A stretch of 64,000 bases of DNA from Basidiobolus meristosporus CBS 931.73 (Eukaryota; Basidiobolomycota; Basidiobolomycetes; Basidiobolales; Basidiobolaceae), in assembly GCA_002104905.1 (NCBI GenBank), contig MCFE01000399.1:1-64000 (forward strand). Direction: 5' to 3'. A program made the translations under genes and the position numbers. Shown piece after piece: positions 22,497 through 36,869 of the stretch. How positions within the stretch are numbered: the first letter of the stretch is position 1; each line of letters opens with the position of its first letter. The notes under the pieces are model-generated. The model had not been told where the DNA came from. It worked only from the letters and a program-made list of their open reading frames with translations, and did no database searches.

Positions 22497-22914
22497 CTAG
22501 TGAGCATCCTCACGCTTGCTAATGTAATCTATGGCATGGCTGACTGTCTTGATCTCGTCGGCGTCTTTGTCGGGGATTTCAACAGAGAATTCTTCTTCAA
22601 TAGCCATAACAACCTCGACAGTATCAAGGCTATCAAGACCAAGGTCCTTGTTGAAGTGGGATTGGGCGTTCAACTAAACAAACCGGTCAATAGAGAATAC
22701 TACCAAACAGAATGCCAATAGAGGTTACCTTGCTTTGATCAACTTTGTCGTAACCTCTCAAAACATCCAAGATTCTGCTCTCGATATCGGAGTGAGAAAG
22801 GGCGCCTGCGGAGTAGAAGCGAGAAAAACCATAGATTGTGGGGTAGGCAGTTCTAATGGCGTTAGAAGCCACAAGGGAGCGAGCAACAGGGCGGAGAGCG
22901 GTAAATCCAAGCAT
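22497..22914 (-). CDS. ACP1: Mitochondrial acyl carrier protein (complex I subunit NDUFAB1/Acp1)
   Basis: Two exons (22,914-22,729 and 22,673-22,497) encode 120 residues. The first 35 or so residues are an arginine/serine-containing mitochondrial presequence ([20 protein letters not shown]). The mature part has the 4'-phosphopantetheine site [18 protein letters not shown], with the Ser in the D-S-L motif, and ends [12 protein letters not shown]. It carries acyl chains in mitochondrial fatty-acid synthesis leading to lipoate. It also acts as a complex I and LYR-protein partner. The first-exon reading frame alone runs on into the intron and loses the active site. The gene is divergent from CCR4 (941 bp apart). 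Confidence 0.93.
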
Positions 22915-23855
22915 GATTTAGAACAAGGTGAGAGGTGAAACAAGCGTTGGCCCAATTCCTTCCTCTTGCACATAAATCCCTCCCCCGCTCAAAAATTTGA
23001 TTATCTCCAGGTTTTTTGGGGAATTGGTGTGCTCGCCTCTGATTTGACCATTTTGCGATCACCCATTTGAGATTATCACCCCGCATTGTGCAGACATGTA
23101 ATCATTACTCATATAGCCAACTGATCCTATAGGTTTAAACGTCGCTTGCCTTAACCAGGATGCCGAGTTTATCAATCAATGCTCAACACAGATTGCTGAC
23201 ACTACCGTTATGTAGATGGCATCAATCTCGTTTTCAGTCTGGCTGGATACTGTTGTCTTCGCCCATGCCCTTCTGTCCGTGATGGTCAAGGGTTACACCA
23301 ACGAACAACCTCTTTTGATGACATGAGGGTGAACGTAATCTACCAATGCTAGTGGGATTAGTATGATTTCTTGGAAATGGATTAAACTTTTGACTGGCGT
23401 TTGAATTCCATCATTAATCTGGCGAAAATATCAGATTTTGCCTAGTCGATACAGTATAGCACAATGCCCTAGCATAGAGTGCTACAAGCATCCCTTATAT
23501 CACCACCCGTGTTCCCTCTTTCCTCCCTTTTAAGACTCCCTTCCACGTCCAGGCAAACAGTTAATCTCTTCTAAAGCGCAAGTCCACTATACAAAGGTAA
23601 AGAATGGTTGAGCCTCGGCACTAGCAATGCGCATGTTCCCGCTAACTCTTCATTCTCATATACGTGCCGCGACCGCATTAGGTGGCCTTTCTTACCTTTT
23701 TAGTCAAGTATATGCGATTTAAGTTGCTTTCACTCAACTAGGTGAGAATAGTTTTCTTATTTGGGGTTTTGACTCGTAGTAGAGGTTAGACGGGGATTTT
23801 GGTTTGAGCTAATATTCGCGACCAATTCCATTTCTACATAGAACCACTTGAAGCA
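22915..23855. other. Divergent promoter region ACP1/CCR4
   Basis: 941 bp shared upstream DNA. A pyrimidine-rich stretch near 23,510-23,545 precedes CCR4. No coding or RNA feature was seen. Confidence 0.5.
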
Positions 23856-26229
23856 ATGAACGACAAAGATAATCTCCTACACGGATATAATGGCTATTCT
23901 AGTCATCACATGCAGTCCCAATTCCTCTACAACAATGGCAGCCCAATTCGTTCCTCGAACCATACCCCTTCGCCTTCCACCTCCCCAAGTCCAGCATTCA
24001 ATTCGTATAACGGTTCTAGCCAGCTATATTCTGGCATGCTTCCAAGATACCCTGGCCAAATAAGTCTATCCCAAAATTCGCTACTCAATCCTGGCATATC
24101 TTTGAATCAGCATTCTCAAACTCTGAACTCCCAAGCCTCCAGTGCTAATAGCGTGTTGAATATGGTGTCATCATTGCCAACACCAACTACTGCGCACCAC
24201 CAGCAACAAGTTAATTATCTTCAAATTTCGCGCCAGTCCTCCAGCCCTCACCATCATGCGCGAACTGCAGCGGCGTTATCTCGTTCCACTGCACACAGTA
24301 ATCCCATCACCATCGCCGATCCAAACAACCCTTCCGTCGCGATAAACGGATTAACCAGAAGAGCGCAAGATAAGCGAGCCAACAAAAATGGTCCACAATG
24401 GACAGCGCTAGATATTGGAGGAATGGGGCTAAAGAACCTAAGTCTTGAACTGTTCAGTTATCAATTCCTGACTACTCTATACTTGAATCACAACAATCTT
24501 ACCTTCTTGACTCCGGAAATTCGTCGGCTGAGAAGCCTCACGCATCTGGACATCTCGGGAAACAAGTTGACCTCCATTCCGGCAGAACTCGGGTTCTTGA
24601 TTAATTTAAAAGAGTTGTTTATGTTTGACAATCTATTAGAAACCTTACCACCACAGCTTGGTACTTTGTATCAATTAGAAAATCTGGGTTTAGAAGGGAA
24701 CCCCATTAAAGAACCATTCATGTCAATCTTGTACAAGGATGGTATCTCTGAACTAATTGCCTATCTACGAGACAACTGCCCAGGTATGGTGGCCTTTTTG
24801 AAAGCTTCCGGAATCATTCGGATCAATAACACTTCACCTTACAGCTCCTCCTCCGCCCCCGGAAAGAGAATGGCTTGCCTTTGAAAGTGAGAGAAGTGAA
24901 GCTGCTGAGCAAGAAAGTAATAGTAAGCGGTCCCATACAGACTCACGGCAAATCTGGAGCTAATGCTTGCATGTTATCTTCCCCTTAGGCATGTTTACTG
25001 TTTTGACATATAACATATTAAGTGAGAAGTATGCTACTTCCCAGCAATACGGTTATACTCCTTCATGGGCTCTTGAGTGGGAATACAGAAAGGATCTGAT
25101 ATTACAGGAGATTCTCTCTTACAGCCCGGATATCCTATGTCTACAGGCAAGTAGTTAGGATTATGTACAGATACTGGGGTTACATAGAAGTAACATTGCG
25201 CAAATCTAGGAAGTTGAGGCTTCTCAATACGAAGAGTTCTTCCGCGATCAATTAAAGCAAGCGGATTATGATAGCGTATTCTGGGTCAAGAGCAGAGCCA
25301 AGACTATGAGCGAGTGGGAGCGGAGATCTGTTGACGGTTGTGCGACATTCTTCAAGTCTTCGATGTGAGTGCGCGGATACATAGAGCTTAAGGCGTATCG
25401 TACTGAATTTGTATCCTCCCTAGGTTCAGCCTTCTGGACAAGCAGATTGTCGAGTTCACCCAAGTGGCCATGAAACACCCCAATTTCGAAAAAACCGAAG
25501 ACTTTTTCAATCGATTCATGACCAAAGATAACATATCCGGTTTGGCATTATTGGAAACGAAAGAAACCAAGCAACAACTACTAGTGGCGAACGCACATAT
25601 CCATTGGGATCCGGCATTCTCCGATGTCAAGTTAATCCAGGTCGGCATGCTTATGAACGAGGTTACTCGGTGCGGAAATGAGTGGATCAAAAGATACCGT
25701 CTGGCCTACAAGGATATCAGCAAACTTCCCATTCTCCTCTGTGGCGATTTCAATTCTCTGCCTACTTCTGGCGTGTATGAATTTTTGTCCAGAGGGTCGG
25801 TCACTTCTGAACACGAAGATTTAGTTGAGCATAATTACGGCCTATTCACTTCTAAAGGGTTGTCCCACGATGTCCCACTTCGTAGTGCCTACTCGCAGAT
25901 CGGAGAGCTGCCATTCACGAACTTCACAGCGCATTTTACTGGTGCCATTGACTATATATGGCACAGCACTGGAATGTTAACCGTCAACGGACTGTTAGGC
26001 GGACCGGATGGAGAATACATCTCAAGAAATGTCGGCTTTCCAAATGCCCATAACCCCTCCGAGTAAGTATATTTTCGCTGATCTGATAATGTAGATGTAG
26101 ATGTATATACATACGGAGGGACTAATATGCTTTCTTATCAGTCACATATGCCTGCTTGCTGAGATCAAGTTCAAGTCACCTCCAGCAGGTCCCACCTATC
26201 CCCAATTTCGAAAGCCCACCAACAAATGA
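23856..26229 (+). CDS. CCR4: Ccr4 deadenylase, catalytic subunit of CCR4-NOT
   Basis: Six exons (23,856-24,783; 24,845-24,922; 24,989-25,146; 25,210-25,364; 25,424-26,062; 26,142-26,229), 681 residues. The N-terminus is Ser/Asn/Gln/His-rich and disordered. Leucine-rich repeats follow ([59 protein letters not shown]), which dock onto NOT1/CAF1. The EEP nuclease domain carries [16 protein letters not shown], the catalytic Glu in [29 protein letters not shown] and the [10 protein letters not shown] end. It shortens mRNA poly(A) tails in the cytoplasm. Exon 2 is needed to read the [12 protein letters not shown] linker in the right frame. The third intron appears to be GC-AG (CAG|GCAAGT) and splits the codons just before the catalytic Glu. 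All motifs intact. Confidence 0.93.
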
Positions 26230-26849
26230 TTACAATAGAGCACACTTTAATTTACTCGGTCTTTCATGGTAAGACTCCCTTGTTGATTCCAGAGAGTTTG
26301 AAGGAAACGGTTCACCTGTCTTATAGGCCACGAGATATACTATAACTCCATGTGATCCGACATTCAATGACTTCAAATCAGCTATATTCCTAATATTTAT
26401 CAGCATTTGTTGCTTCGGATTTGCTTCACTTTCTTTTCAATCAATGCCTTCGTTTAGCTTGTCCCTCTATTCAGTTCCCTCATTTATTATCCACCCCCTG
26501 TCTTCCTTCCCTGGTGTAAATAAGCATTGTAGTTTCAAGCTAGTCCAGCCTTCATCGATTAAAAGAACTGAACGTGCGAAACTTCCCATGTTTGGTGAAA
26601 GACAAATACCGCATGGCTACAATAAGGGTATGTTGCTAGACAGGGTCTTCAATAATAATATGCATGTAACGCACTTGCTCGAACCAATGCCATGGATGTT
26701 TTGGGCTGGACACGTTGTTCCTCGGAGATGTACTTGAAGCCATTGAGATGTAGCTTTATTTGATTTTAAAGGTATACGGGCTAGATATTAGGCCATGGTG
26801 GATAACGCTGGGGGAATGGTCAGCTAGGAGCAAGCGACACAGATGATCT
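26230..26849. other. Convergent intergenic region CCR4/SEC23
   Basis: 620 bp. An open frame from 26,444 to 26,737 (plus) encodes 97 residues without recognisable features; it lies in the CCR4 3' flank and is not called as a gene. Confidence 0.45.
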
Positions 26850-29384
<2,535 letters not shown>

Positions 29385-30820
29385 CTCTTCAGTGGCTACG
29401 ACAAGGATTTGTGTTGTCTTTTGGAGTTACAGCAAGAAACAAGGGATATCAGTCACAACTCGGTGTACTTGCGTTGGGACACGGAGGATGCTCAACAAAG
29501 GGGAAATACAATGAAGAGCCAAGTCAGGGTGGAGAATAAGACGGTCACGCAATGGCCAACAATTTTTAATTACCGGCTAGTTGTGACGGTGATAGATACG
29601 TTATCAGTCAATTTAGTATACTTCAATCTATTCAAAGTTGCCAAATCATTAAGGATGCCATGCCAACTAAGCCCTCCTCCCTCCGTCCATGACGAGGATG
29701 GAAAGGATTGGTTCATTGTTAGATTGGTACCCTAGCATCACTACCACCGAACCTGATACGATCAGAGGTCAGCATGTACTTCATCCCCCCTAACTTCATT
29801 CTCAAGGTTTTACTTTTTTGGTGAATGGTAAAACCCAGCCTGAATGCATCCTAATCTCTGAGACTATTCATACTAAATGTGTTTATTTTCTTGGCTTTCT
29901 TTGCAATTAGAGTGTACGTCTATGGTGTGGATTAAAACGCCCAGCAAGGTTCCAAGAGTTTGCACGATGCTTTAGCATATCACATCCTCAACTGTATCTT
30001 CCAGGTGGCACCTTGGATCCTGCTTACCGCTAAGGTGTGTCTTCGATTGCTGAGCACTCATTACAGCTTCCTCTCGAACAGACTTCCTGTACGTCAGTGA
30101 GTGAGAGCATTGCCTAATGGGCCCATGTTAGAATGTGGGGGGATGAGAGGGCTGAAGGTTTGGGCCTGAGCCAGCAGAACCTCTGAAGCCTTTCCATAAT
30201 AAACTCACTGACGAATGAGTCTTTCAAGTCACAACTCACAAGGATATATGCCTGAGATTACGAGGCTGGGAGACAGGCAGATGACGTTCTGGGTTGCGAT
30301 GCCTGCTTGATTGGCTGTATAATCTGAGATGAAGCGATCCACATCGTAGTCGTGATTGTGCAACCTGATGCACTACGTCACATCAACTAGCAGTCTGGAG
30401 TGAACTTCAACAATGGCATTACAATTTTGGGCTGCGGCAAGTGGGATTGGCATGGTGACATACGATCATCGCTACCTGCCAGTGTTCCGATGTAGCAAAC
30501 AGCTCACCTGCAACACATTCGGTGGTGATCAACCTCCAGCCATATCACAACAGAATACGAAGTGACATGCTCACACCATCTGCTCGAACCCAAATTATTG
30601 CTTATTGTGGTCGGAATATACTCTCACTCCGCCTGTAGGCCGAAGTAACCACCAATTTTATTTTAACCTTATATAGTTACTAGCTATGATTAGTGCCCTA
30701 AAATACGATCAAAGATTCAAGTGTAGTGATGCTCGTATTGAAGGAAAATATACGGATAAAATTACAAGGCCGTCTGCATACCGTTAGATCATTGAATACA
30801 ACTTCGCTCAACTAGGCGCT
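29385..30820. other. Intergenic region between SEC23 and GID8
   Basis: About 1.4 kb. Contains the SEC23 promoter and GID8 3' flank. Open frames at 29,358-29,735 overlap the SEC23 start and are not supported. No RNA gene or repeat recognised. Confidence 0.5.
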
Positions 30821-31699
30821 TCAAGAATCTTCGAACTCTGCAGTCATGAAGTTGTTGATACGAGGGTAATTCGCCTTTTCGTCAAGTTGGTTTTGAGCCC
30901 AGACCAACATCTTCAATAGTCCGGGAAGCTTGGGGTCTTTGTCTTGACTTTGTGAGGTTAGAATTGCCGCGTTCAGCTCACTGGCTGTTTTCTGGCGGTG
31001 AGTGTGATCCAAAAGCTCGCCAACCGGAGATTTTCCGAGGTCTTCAAATGCAAGTAAGGCCATGGTTTGCTCAAGCTCCTGCAACATCTCGGGATTCTCC
31101 TCGCCACGTGGGGCCAATTCCTCTTGTGCGAATTCTAGTGCCTCATCGATATTTCCTTTACGAATGAGTTCAATCAAACGTTGTTGTTGCAAATGGAAAA
31201 AAAGTCTTGGATTGGTGTCTAAAATCTAGGAGGCATCGATTATGCAAAACATTAATTTCGAAACAAGATGCTAGTTACTTGTGCATGCTTCAGTGCTATT
31301 GCTACAAACCTCAGGGTCCAGATCATTAACTCTTTCAATTGCCTCCCCAATATCACCAGTGTGTACGGCATTGCGTATATTCATTCGGTCCTCAATCGAG
31401 GCGAGATCGATGTTCGGAGAGAGCCCACATTCTTGGCTGAATTTCTCTGCCGCATCTTTATAACCTTCTATGACCAGGTAATTCATGACAAGTTTATTCA
31501 AATCGCTGTTAACGAGCATTTTAGATAAGTATTTGAAAAATCTATAACCTGCAATGAATTTTACTTACTGTTTGTTCACTTGGACTTTGCTCAGTCTTTC
31601 TGACCATTCATCCTTGGAGATGGTTTGCTTATTATTGGAGGTGGTCTATGGAAAAAGATTAGCTTGTTATGAGGCAATGAAAGGTTTAAGTAGTACCAT
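30821..31699 (-). CDS. GID8: GID/CTLH ubiquitin ligase subunit Gid8 (TWA1 homologue)
   Basis: Four exons: 31,699-31,697 (only the ATG), 31,645-31,569, 31,505-31,310 and 31,225-30,821; 226 residues, the family size. Exon 2 gives TTSNNKQTISKDEWSERLSK. The LisH motif follows (LNKLVMNYLVIEGYKDAAEK), then CTLH (IRNAVHTGDIGEAIERVNDL) and CRA (RLIELIRKGNIDEALEFAQE; LAPRGEENPEML). Gid8 is a scaffold of the GID/CTLH E3 ligase, which in yeast degrades gluconeogenic enzymes when glucose returns. The start-codon-only exon is inferred because exon 2 has no in-frame ATG and a clean ATG|GTACTA donor lies 51 bp upstream of its acceptor. Alternatively translation could begin at an internal Met in the LisH region, but that would remove conserved residues. 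Divergent from the K+ channel. Confidence 0.88.
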
Positions 31700-32212
31700 T
31701 GCAGGAGTAGTCGTCAGTGAAGTCTAGGCGGTATAGAGTAGTATAAGTAGGGGAAATCTCTCAATGGGCTGTAGCATTTAGAGTTGATTAAATTTATGAA
31801 CAAATCATACTCGTTAGCGAAGCTTGTAGGAATTCCGCTAACGCAATCAAATATACATCATTTGAACAAGTCGTAATAGTAGAGCAGAGGATTTCGAAGC
31901 CAATCGCAACCAATAAAAATATCGCATGGGAGAACTAATGCAGTGTCAATCATGATAACTAACCAGAATTTGATGGGTTTGTGAAAACCGAGATAGTGTA
32001 TGTGCATTCATATAAACTTGAACCTCTATGAAAATATTCAATTAACTAGAGTTAAGTTTAAATATTTGATGAACTTCGCCAAAGCCGATTTTCAAGAAAA
32101 CTTTCATTGTTAGTATTCCCACAAGTGCGTCGACCTCTGATACTAAGAACTCGCCTTGTGTGTAACATTGGCCATTTAATACACGAAACCAAAGAGGCAG
32201 TGAACGGGTTTT
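31700..32212. other. Divergent promoter region GID8/K+ channel
   Basis: 513 bp, AT-rich; nothing recognised beyond presumed promoters. Confidence 0.5.
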
Positions 32213-34224
32213 ATGGCTCCAAAAAGAAAGAACTACACCAACTTGCCTGATGAGCAGGAGGCATCATCATCAACAGCTATTCCACAAATGACACAACCTG
32301 ACGATGCATCAACGCCCTATTATAGGCGTTCTGGAAGTAGACAACCTGTTTCTGAGCTCCCTTCTCGCGTGGATGAAGAAATTGAGGCTGTATGGGTTGA
32401 AACCGAAGCCAACACTATGCAGACGTTTGAATTCGAAGACAACGAGAACTCGAGGCGTAGCGCCATGAGTATAGCCGCAGATTTCATGAAGGTAAATTAT
32501 CCAGCTAGTTTCCGTGATCCTCTAGGAGATTAAGCTCACATCTACTCTAAACAGGATGGGCTGAAAAAGAAACTCTATTTATTGCTTGAAGATCCCTCTT
32601 CTTCTCCAGCTGCGTTTGTAGTGAACGTTTTCGTGTCGTTTATGATCGTCTTAAGTACTGTTGTCTCTACGGTCGAAACCATTCCAGCATTTCACTATGC
32701 CGGAACCTCATTATGGTACTGGTTTCCTGACTGTGAAGTCACCTCAATACTACAGCCATTCACACGCTTCTAGGTTTAATTTCGAGACTACAATCGTGTT
32801 TCTTTTTACTGTGGAGTATCTATTAAGATTTTACGCCCATTCCGACTCTCGAGAGCAGTTGTTTAAGTTTGTCATAGGTAGTTTAACAGGTATGCTTTCA
32901 ACGAATGATTCTAACGCGAAGCTATAGCACCGCTTTCAATCATCGATGTTGTTGCAATTGCACCCTACTACGTTGAACTGGTCCTCAAACGAGATACGGT
33001 AAAAAATATATTGGTGCTACTATCTAGATCGAAGTATTGTTACCTAAACGTCGATATTTTAGTCCTACGAATTTCGTTTTACCATCCTGCGTTTGTTTCG
33101 TTTGTTCCGGGCTTTTCGCGTATTTAAATACTCCTCTCTTATCCAGGTAACCTTGTAGCTGTCTAACCCATTAGGGCCCATGTTAACGATTTTATATTGT
33201 CAAGCTTTCCATCGAAGTCATGATTATTGCCATGAAGAAGAGCTCGGATGCTTTATACGCACTTTTCCTCTTCTTCATGCTGACAATTATCGTCTTCTCG
33301 AGTCTGCTCTATTTTGTTGAAAGAGGTAGGAAATGCTGCCAGAGGGGATTTTTCGTCTACTAATCGCGCGTGATAGGTGTCTGGGATGAGGAGAAAGAGA
33401 TGTTTGTTACTCCTAGCGGTGGGCCAAGGTATTAGAGACTAGGCTGTTGGCGTGACATGGCGTGTACTGACCATGTTTCTACAGCAAATTTGATAGCATT
33501 CCTGCCTCATTTTGGTATGTTATAGTGACCTTGACCACCACTGGATATGGTAAGTTACGATAGTATCCACTAATTCAGTGGGCAGTACTTAACCATGAGG
33601 CTATATAGGTGACATGGTTCCGGAAACCTTTATCGGCAAGCTCATCTCTTTTCCCATTATGATGTGTGGTATTCTGGTACGCCCAAGCATTTGACGATAA
33701 CCCTCGACTCATGTTAACGCCACACTCTCATAGCTTATTGCTCTTCCGTCTATCATTGTTGGTAGACATTTTACTGTTGTCTGGGACTACACCAAAAGAC
33801 ATAGGCCAAACCAAAGAGTGAGCTAGTTTTTGTTAAATTCGCTGCTAGTGAATTTACTTATCTAGATTGGTATAGCTTCCTAATGCCGAAGATAACCAGG
33901 AGCAAGATCCGTTGGGTCCGGTAGGAAGATACTCCAGTAAGTTTACGTTGCGGTCTTTTATGTAGATGTGCTATTTAACAAGACTCGCTAGTCTCCGATC
34001 TCTCACGAATGGACGCCTTTCGTACCATTACTCCGGATCCTCTGGACGCGAATCGTGATTACGCTATGCTAAATAACGATAATCAAAATCGTGAGTTAGG
34101 TGACCAAGTACAAGCCTTGATGGAAGTACAGAAGTCAAATCAACTTATGATCAAAAAAATCCTTAAGCTCTTGGAAAACCAAAACATAGCAAACGACGAA
34201 GATCTAAACCTAAAAAATGACTAG
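32213..34224 (+). CDS. Voltage-gated potassium channel, six-TM Kv-like
   Basis: Twelve short exons can be joined in phase: 32,213-32,491; 32,555-32,715; 32,774-32,877; 32,928-32,998; 33,063-33,146; 33,205-33,325; 33,377-33,428; 33,485-33,549; 33,609-33,676; 33,734-33,817; 33,876-33,936; 33,983-34,224. They give 463 residues. The cytosolic N-terminus has no recognisable T1 domain. S1 is [21 protein letters not shown]2 ends [12 protein letters not shown]3 is [19 protein letters not shown]4 has basic residues every third position ([18 protein letters not shown]). S5 is [19 protein letters not shown]. The pore is [20 protein letters not shown], with the K+ filter TTGYGD. S6 contains [12 protein letters not shown]. 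The tail has a short coiled-coil-like segment ([20 protein letters not shown]). It should pass K+ on depolarisation. An intron falls inside the second Gly codon of GYG. Confidence 0.9.
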
Positions 34225-34479
34225 TGAAGCCATACCTTTGTACAATTCTTCATCATATTTTATTCTTTTCTTTCCATTATAGATGCTTTTGAACTTAAAT
34301 AAAATAGCCCATAGCACTGGCCTCCACGCGTATCTTTCGAACAGTGCGTTGTAGCAACATGGTGTTATTGGTATTACAGCTGAATAATTTTTAAAACTAG
34401 TTTTATGTAAAATGTATGTGGATGCAAAGGAGACTTGAGTGGGGTGATGGAGGATTTCACTCAATGGAATTGGCGCGGT

Positions 34480-34739
34480 CTAGTTGGTTTTTCCCTTTCT
34501 AAGTCTTCTCTGCTTAGCCTACGGAAAAAGAACTAGGGGTAAATTTCTGAACAGTTAGTGATTTGGCACGAGCAGTATCCTACCTTCAGCATGGCCTTGA
34601 GTTTGGCGGTTTTTCCTTTCTTTCCTATGGCGAACTGGCTCTTTTGGCGGATTTGTTCGAATAGCATGTTGTTCGCAGGTAGGCTGTTCCTGATAATAGG
34701 ATTGGTAGTGGTAAGCACACGATTCAATAAACCGAACAT
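34480..34739 (-). CDS. Small basic protein, possibly mitochondrial; unrecognised
   Basis: Two exons (34,739-34,584 and 34,518-34,480) encode 64 residues: MFGLLNRVLTTTNPIIRNSL at the N-terminus, QFAIGKKGKTAKLKAML in the middle and AKQRRLRKGKTN at the end. The donor AAG|GTAGGA and acceptor CCGTAG|GCT keep frame, and the second exon continues the same very basic composition. The first 20 residues lack acidic groups and look like a mitochondrial presequence. Size and charge suggest a mitochondrial ribosomal protein or RNA-binding peptide, but I do not recognise the family. The gene is divergent from BIR1 (374 bp), ends 255 bp from the K+ channel, and has a reading frame that fits no neighbour. 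It is probably real because two exons of matching character can be joined. Confidence 0.5.
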
Positions 34740-35113
34740 TACAGTGTAGGAAAGTTGGACTATTAGAGGGGTAAGCTGTAGAAAAAGTCAATTTGATATT
34801 TCTCTGCGTTTGTCTAATTTTTCACTTCACGTTTGATCGGTTCATTTAGGTTTGCGGTGTCAGGTGATCGAATCCCACTATGCATTATTTGTAAGTTCAT
34901 ACTTAAGTTATACGGAGATTCTAGGTTTTGTTGATTGGAGATGATCACCCAGTAGTTAAACTGATTTGCTCACCAAGGAACCAATTAGATCTTGTTTGGA
35001 TGTATAAAAACAAACAAACAAATCGTACCAGTATGGGAACAATTAACACTATCTCTTCAACAGTAACTTGGCGAATTCCAAACTACCTCAACAAGGACTG
35101 ACATCCAGGAGAT
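34740..35113. other. Divergent promoter region small basic protein/BIR1
   Basis: 374 bp. Includes an (AAAC)n-like run AAAACAAACAAACAAA near 35,006. No gene found. Confidence 0.45.
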
Positions 35114-36869
35114 ATGGAAGAAGGCATGCATATAGTAGAAAATAGAGTGGCGTCCTTCATGGAAGCTAAGTTCGCCTGGCCACATCCTGACACTTTTGGC
35201 GTCGTACCCTTGAATGTACTAGTATTATTCAATTGAAATATTGAGTTCTGCGGGACTATCCCTAGCTCTTTCAATTCTTGCTAATCTATTTTCCATGTTC
35301 ACATCAAGTTGGCCGAAGCTGGTTTTTACTTCGATCCACAATCCAAAGAGGACGATAGTTGTGTTTGTTTTCTTTGTCATAAATCCTTGGGAGGCTGGGA
35401 AGAGGAAGACAATCCAGTGACTGAACATATTAGTCACGCTCCCTATTGTGCTTGGGCGAAACTCTTGTGTTCTCGATTGTATGTCGAAAGCTCGGCCATA
35501 CCACTGAAAGATTTTGCTGAGGATGAATACCTTCCCACTTCCAGTGCTATGGAAGCAGCCAGGGCTGCAACCTTCCAAGAATTTTGGCCCCATGAGAACA
35601 AGAAGGGGTGGCTTTGTAACGTTAAAAAGGTAAATCTTTAGCGGCAAAATGGTCGTTTACAAAGGTTAACTCATCTTATTGAGCAGATGGCGAAAGCTGG
35701 GTTCCACTACAACCCTACCCCAGATTCTGATGACACTACCTGCTGTATCTACTGCAATACCACTCTTGATGGATGGGAGCCACGTGATAGCCCTGTGTAA
35801 GTAGCCTCTTTGACAACAAAGGAAAGAGCCATCTAACCGCGCCCCTTTATTGTAGCAAAGAACATCGAAAGAGAGCCCCTACCTGTCCGTTCTTTGTCAA
35901 AGATCTCAAAAACACCTTGAAAAAGACTACTTCTAGCGAAAAAGGGGTGTGCTCTGATAGAGAAAGCGAGGTATTCATGTGATTATCAAATAGTTGAGTG
36001 TGAGTCACGTAGTAAATTCAGGGGTTTTTTACTAGGCTGAAGAAGTGGAGACGAAGGTGGCCGTATCTCGCTCCAGCACTAAGAATGAGAAACCTCAGCC
36101 ACAATTGAAACCTAAGAGCCAAAGAGGAGTTAAAGCTAAGAAAGAGGTGAAGGCACAACCTGAAGCATCTCCAACCACGGTTGTTAAGGCGGACCAAGAC
36201 GATGAGTTACCACCCGCAATACCAGAGCGTAGAGCACGTGGCGGTCGTAAGAGAAAAGCAGATACAGTCGCTGAAGAGATAACACCCGAAGAAAACGATG
36301 TCAACACTAGTACCAATGATAGAACCATCCAAAGCGTTGGCAACAAGACACAACCTGAAACCAAATCCAAGTCGAGAAAAACCAGAAGAAACGAGCAAGT
36401 GGATACCAAGACCAACACACCTGAAGAATGCGTGGAAGCAGATAAAACACGACTTCTGGAGACTCAGGTGCCTCCTTCACCACAGGTATTGAATGAGCGT
36501 TCTACCGGCGGCGAAGAGACAACGCTGGCAGATGTGCAGAGCCATAAATCAAATCCCCAGCTTGGCACTCCTACATCCATTTCTGATTCTAACCTTGATG
36601 AAAGCTCACCAGATGTTGATGGACCACTTGCATCCTCATTATTGAACAAACCTCGCCAACCATCGAATCTACCTCAGGATGAGCAAAATAATGAAATGAT
36701 GGTTTGGGAGCTACTGAGCGATGACGAGCGAAATATGTCAGTAGAGCAGTTTATGCGATCGTTGATTGACAAGCAAGTGAAAAAGCTGCAGTCCGAGAGT
36801 GAGCAAAAGATAGCGCAGTTTATGCAAGAAGCAGAGAAAATCAAGGACATGATCATTGCTATGGACTAG
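35114..36869 (+). CDS. BIR1: Bir1/survivin-type chromosomal passenger protein, two BIR domains
   Basis: Five exons (35,114-35,215; 35,309-35,629; 35,687-35,796; 35,856-35,970; 36,036-36,869), 493 residues. BIR 1 runs from ENRVASFMEAKFAWPHPDTF through LAEAGFYFDP to the zinc ligands of CFLC ... H ... C (NPVTEHISHAPYC). BIR 2 runs from ATFQEFWPHENKKGW to CIYC ... SPVKEHRKRAPTC. Both BIRs are split by introns at the same relative place (before the LAEAGF and MAKAGF helices). The middle is a basic, disordered Lys/Arg/Ser-rich tail. The C-terminus has conserved helices (WELLSDDERNMSVEQFMRSL; SEQKIAQFMQEAEKIKDMI) as in fungal Bir1, which bind the INCENP/Borealin partners of Aurora B at centromeres. 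It is not an apoptosis inhibitor of the caspase-binding kind. The start is the first ATG ahead of the BIR. Confidence 0.88.

Noticed and set aside
26444-26737. 97-codon plus-strand frame after CCR4
   Set aside because: No homology recognised; lies in the 3' flank, composition ordinary.
33866-33893. K+ channel ending with IGIAS after exon 10
   Set aside because: Using the acceptor ten bases further (TATAG|CTTCC) restores an open frame leading to the coiled-coil tail.
34861-34885. Possible tRNA T-loop (GATCGAATCCC)
   Set aside because: No matching acceptor, D-arm or anticodon arm could be folded around it.
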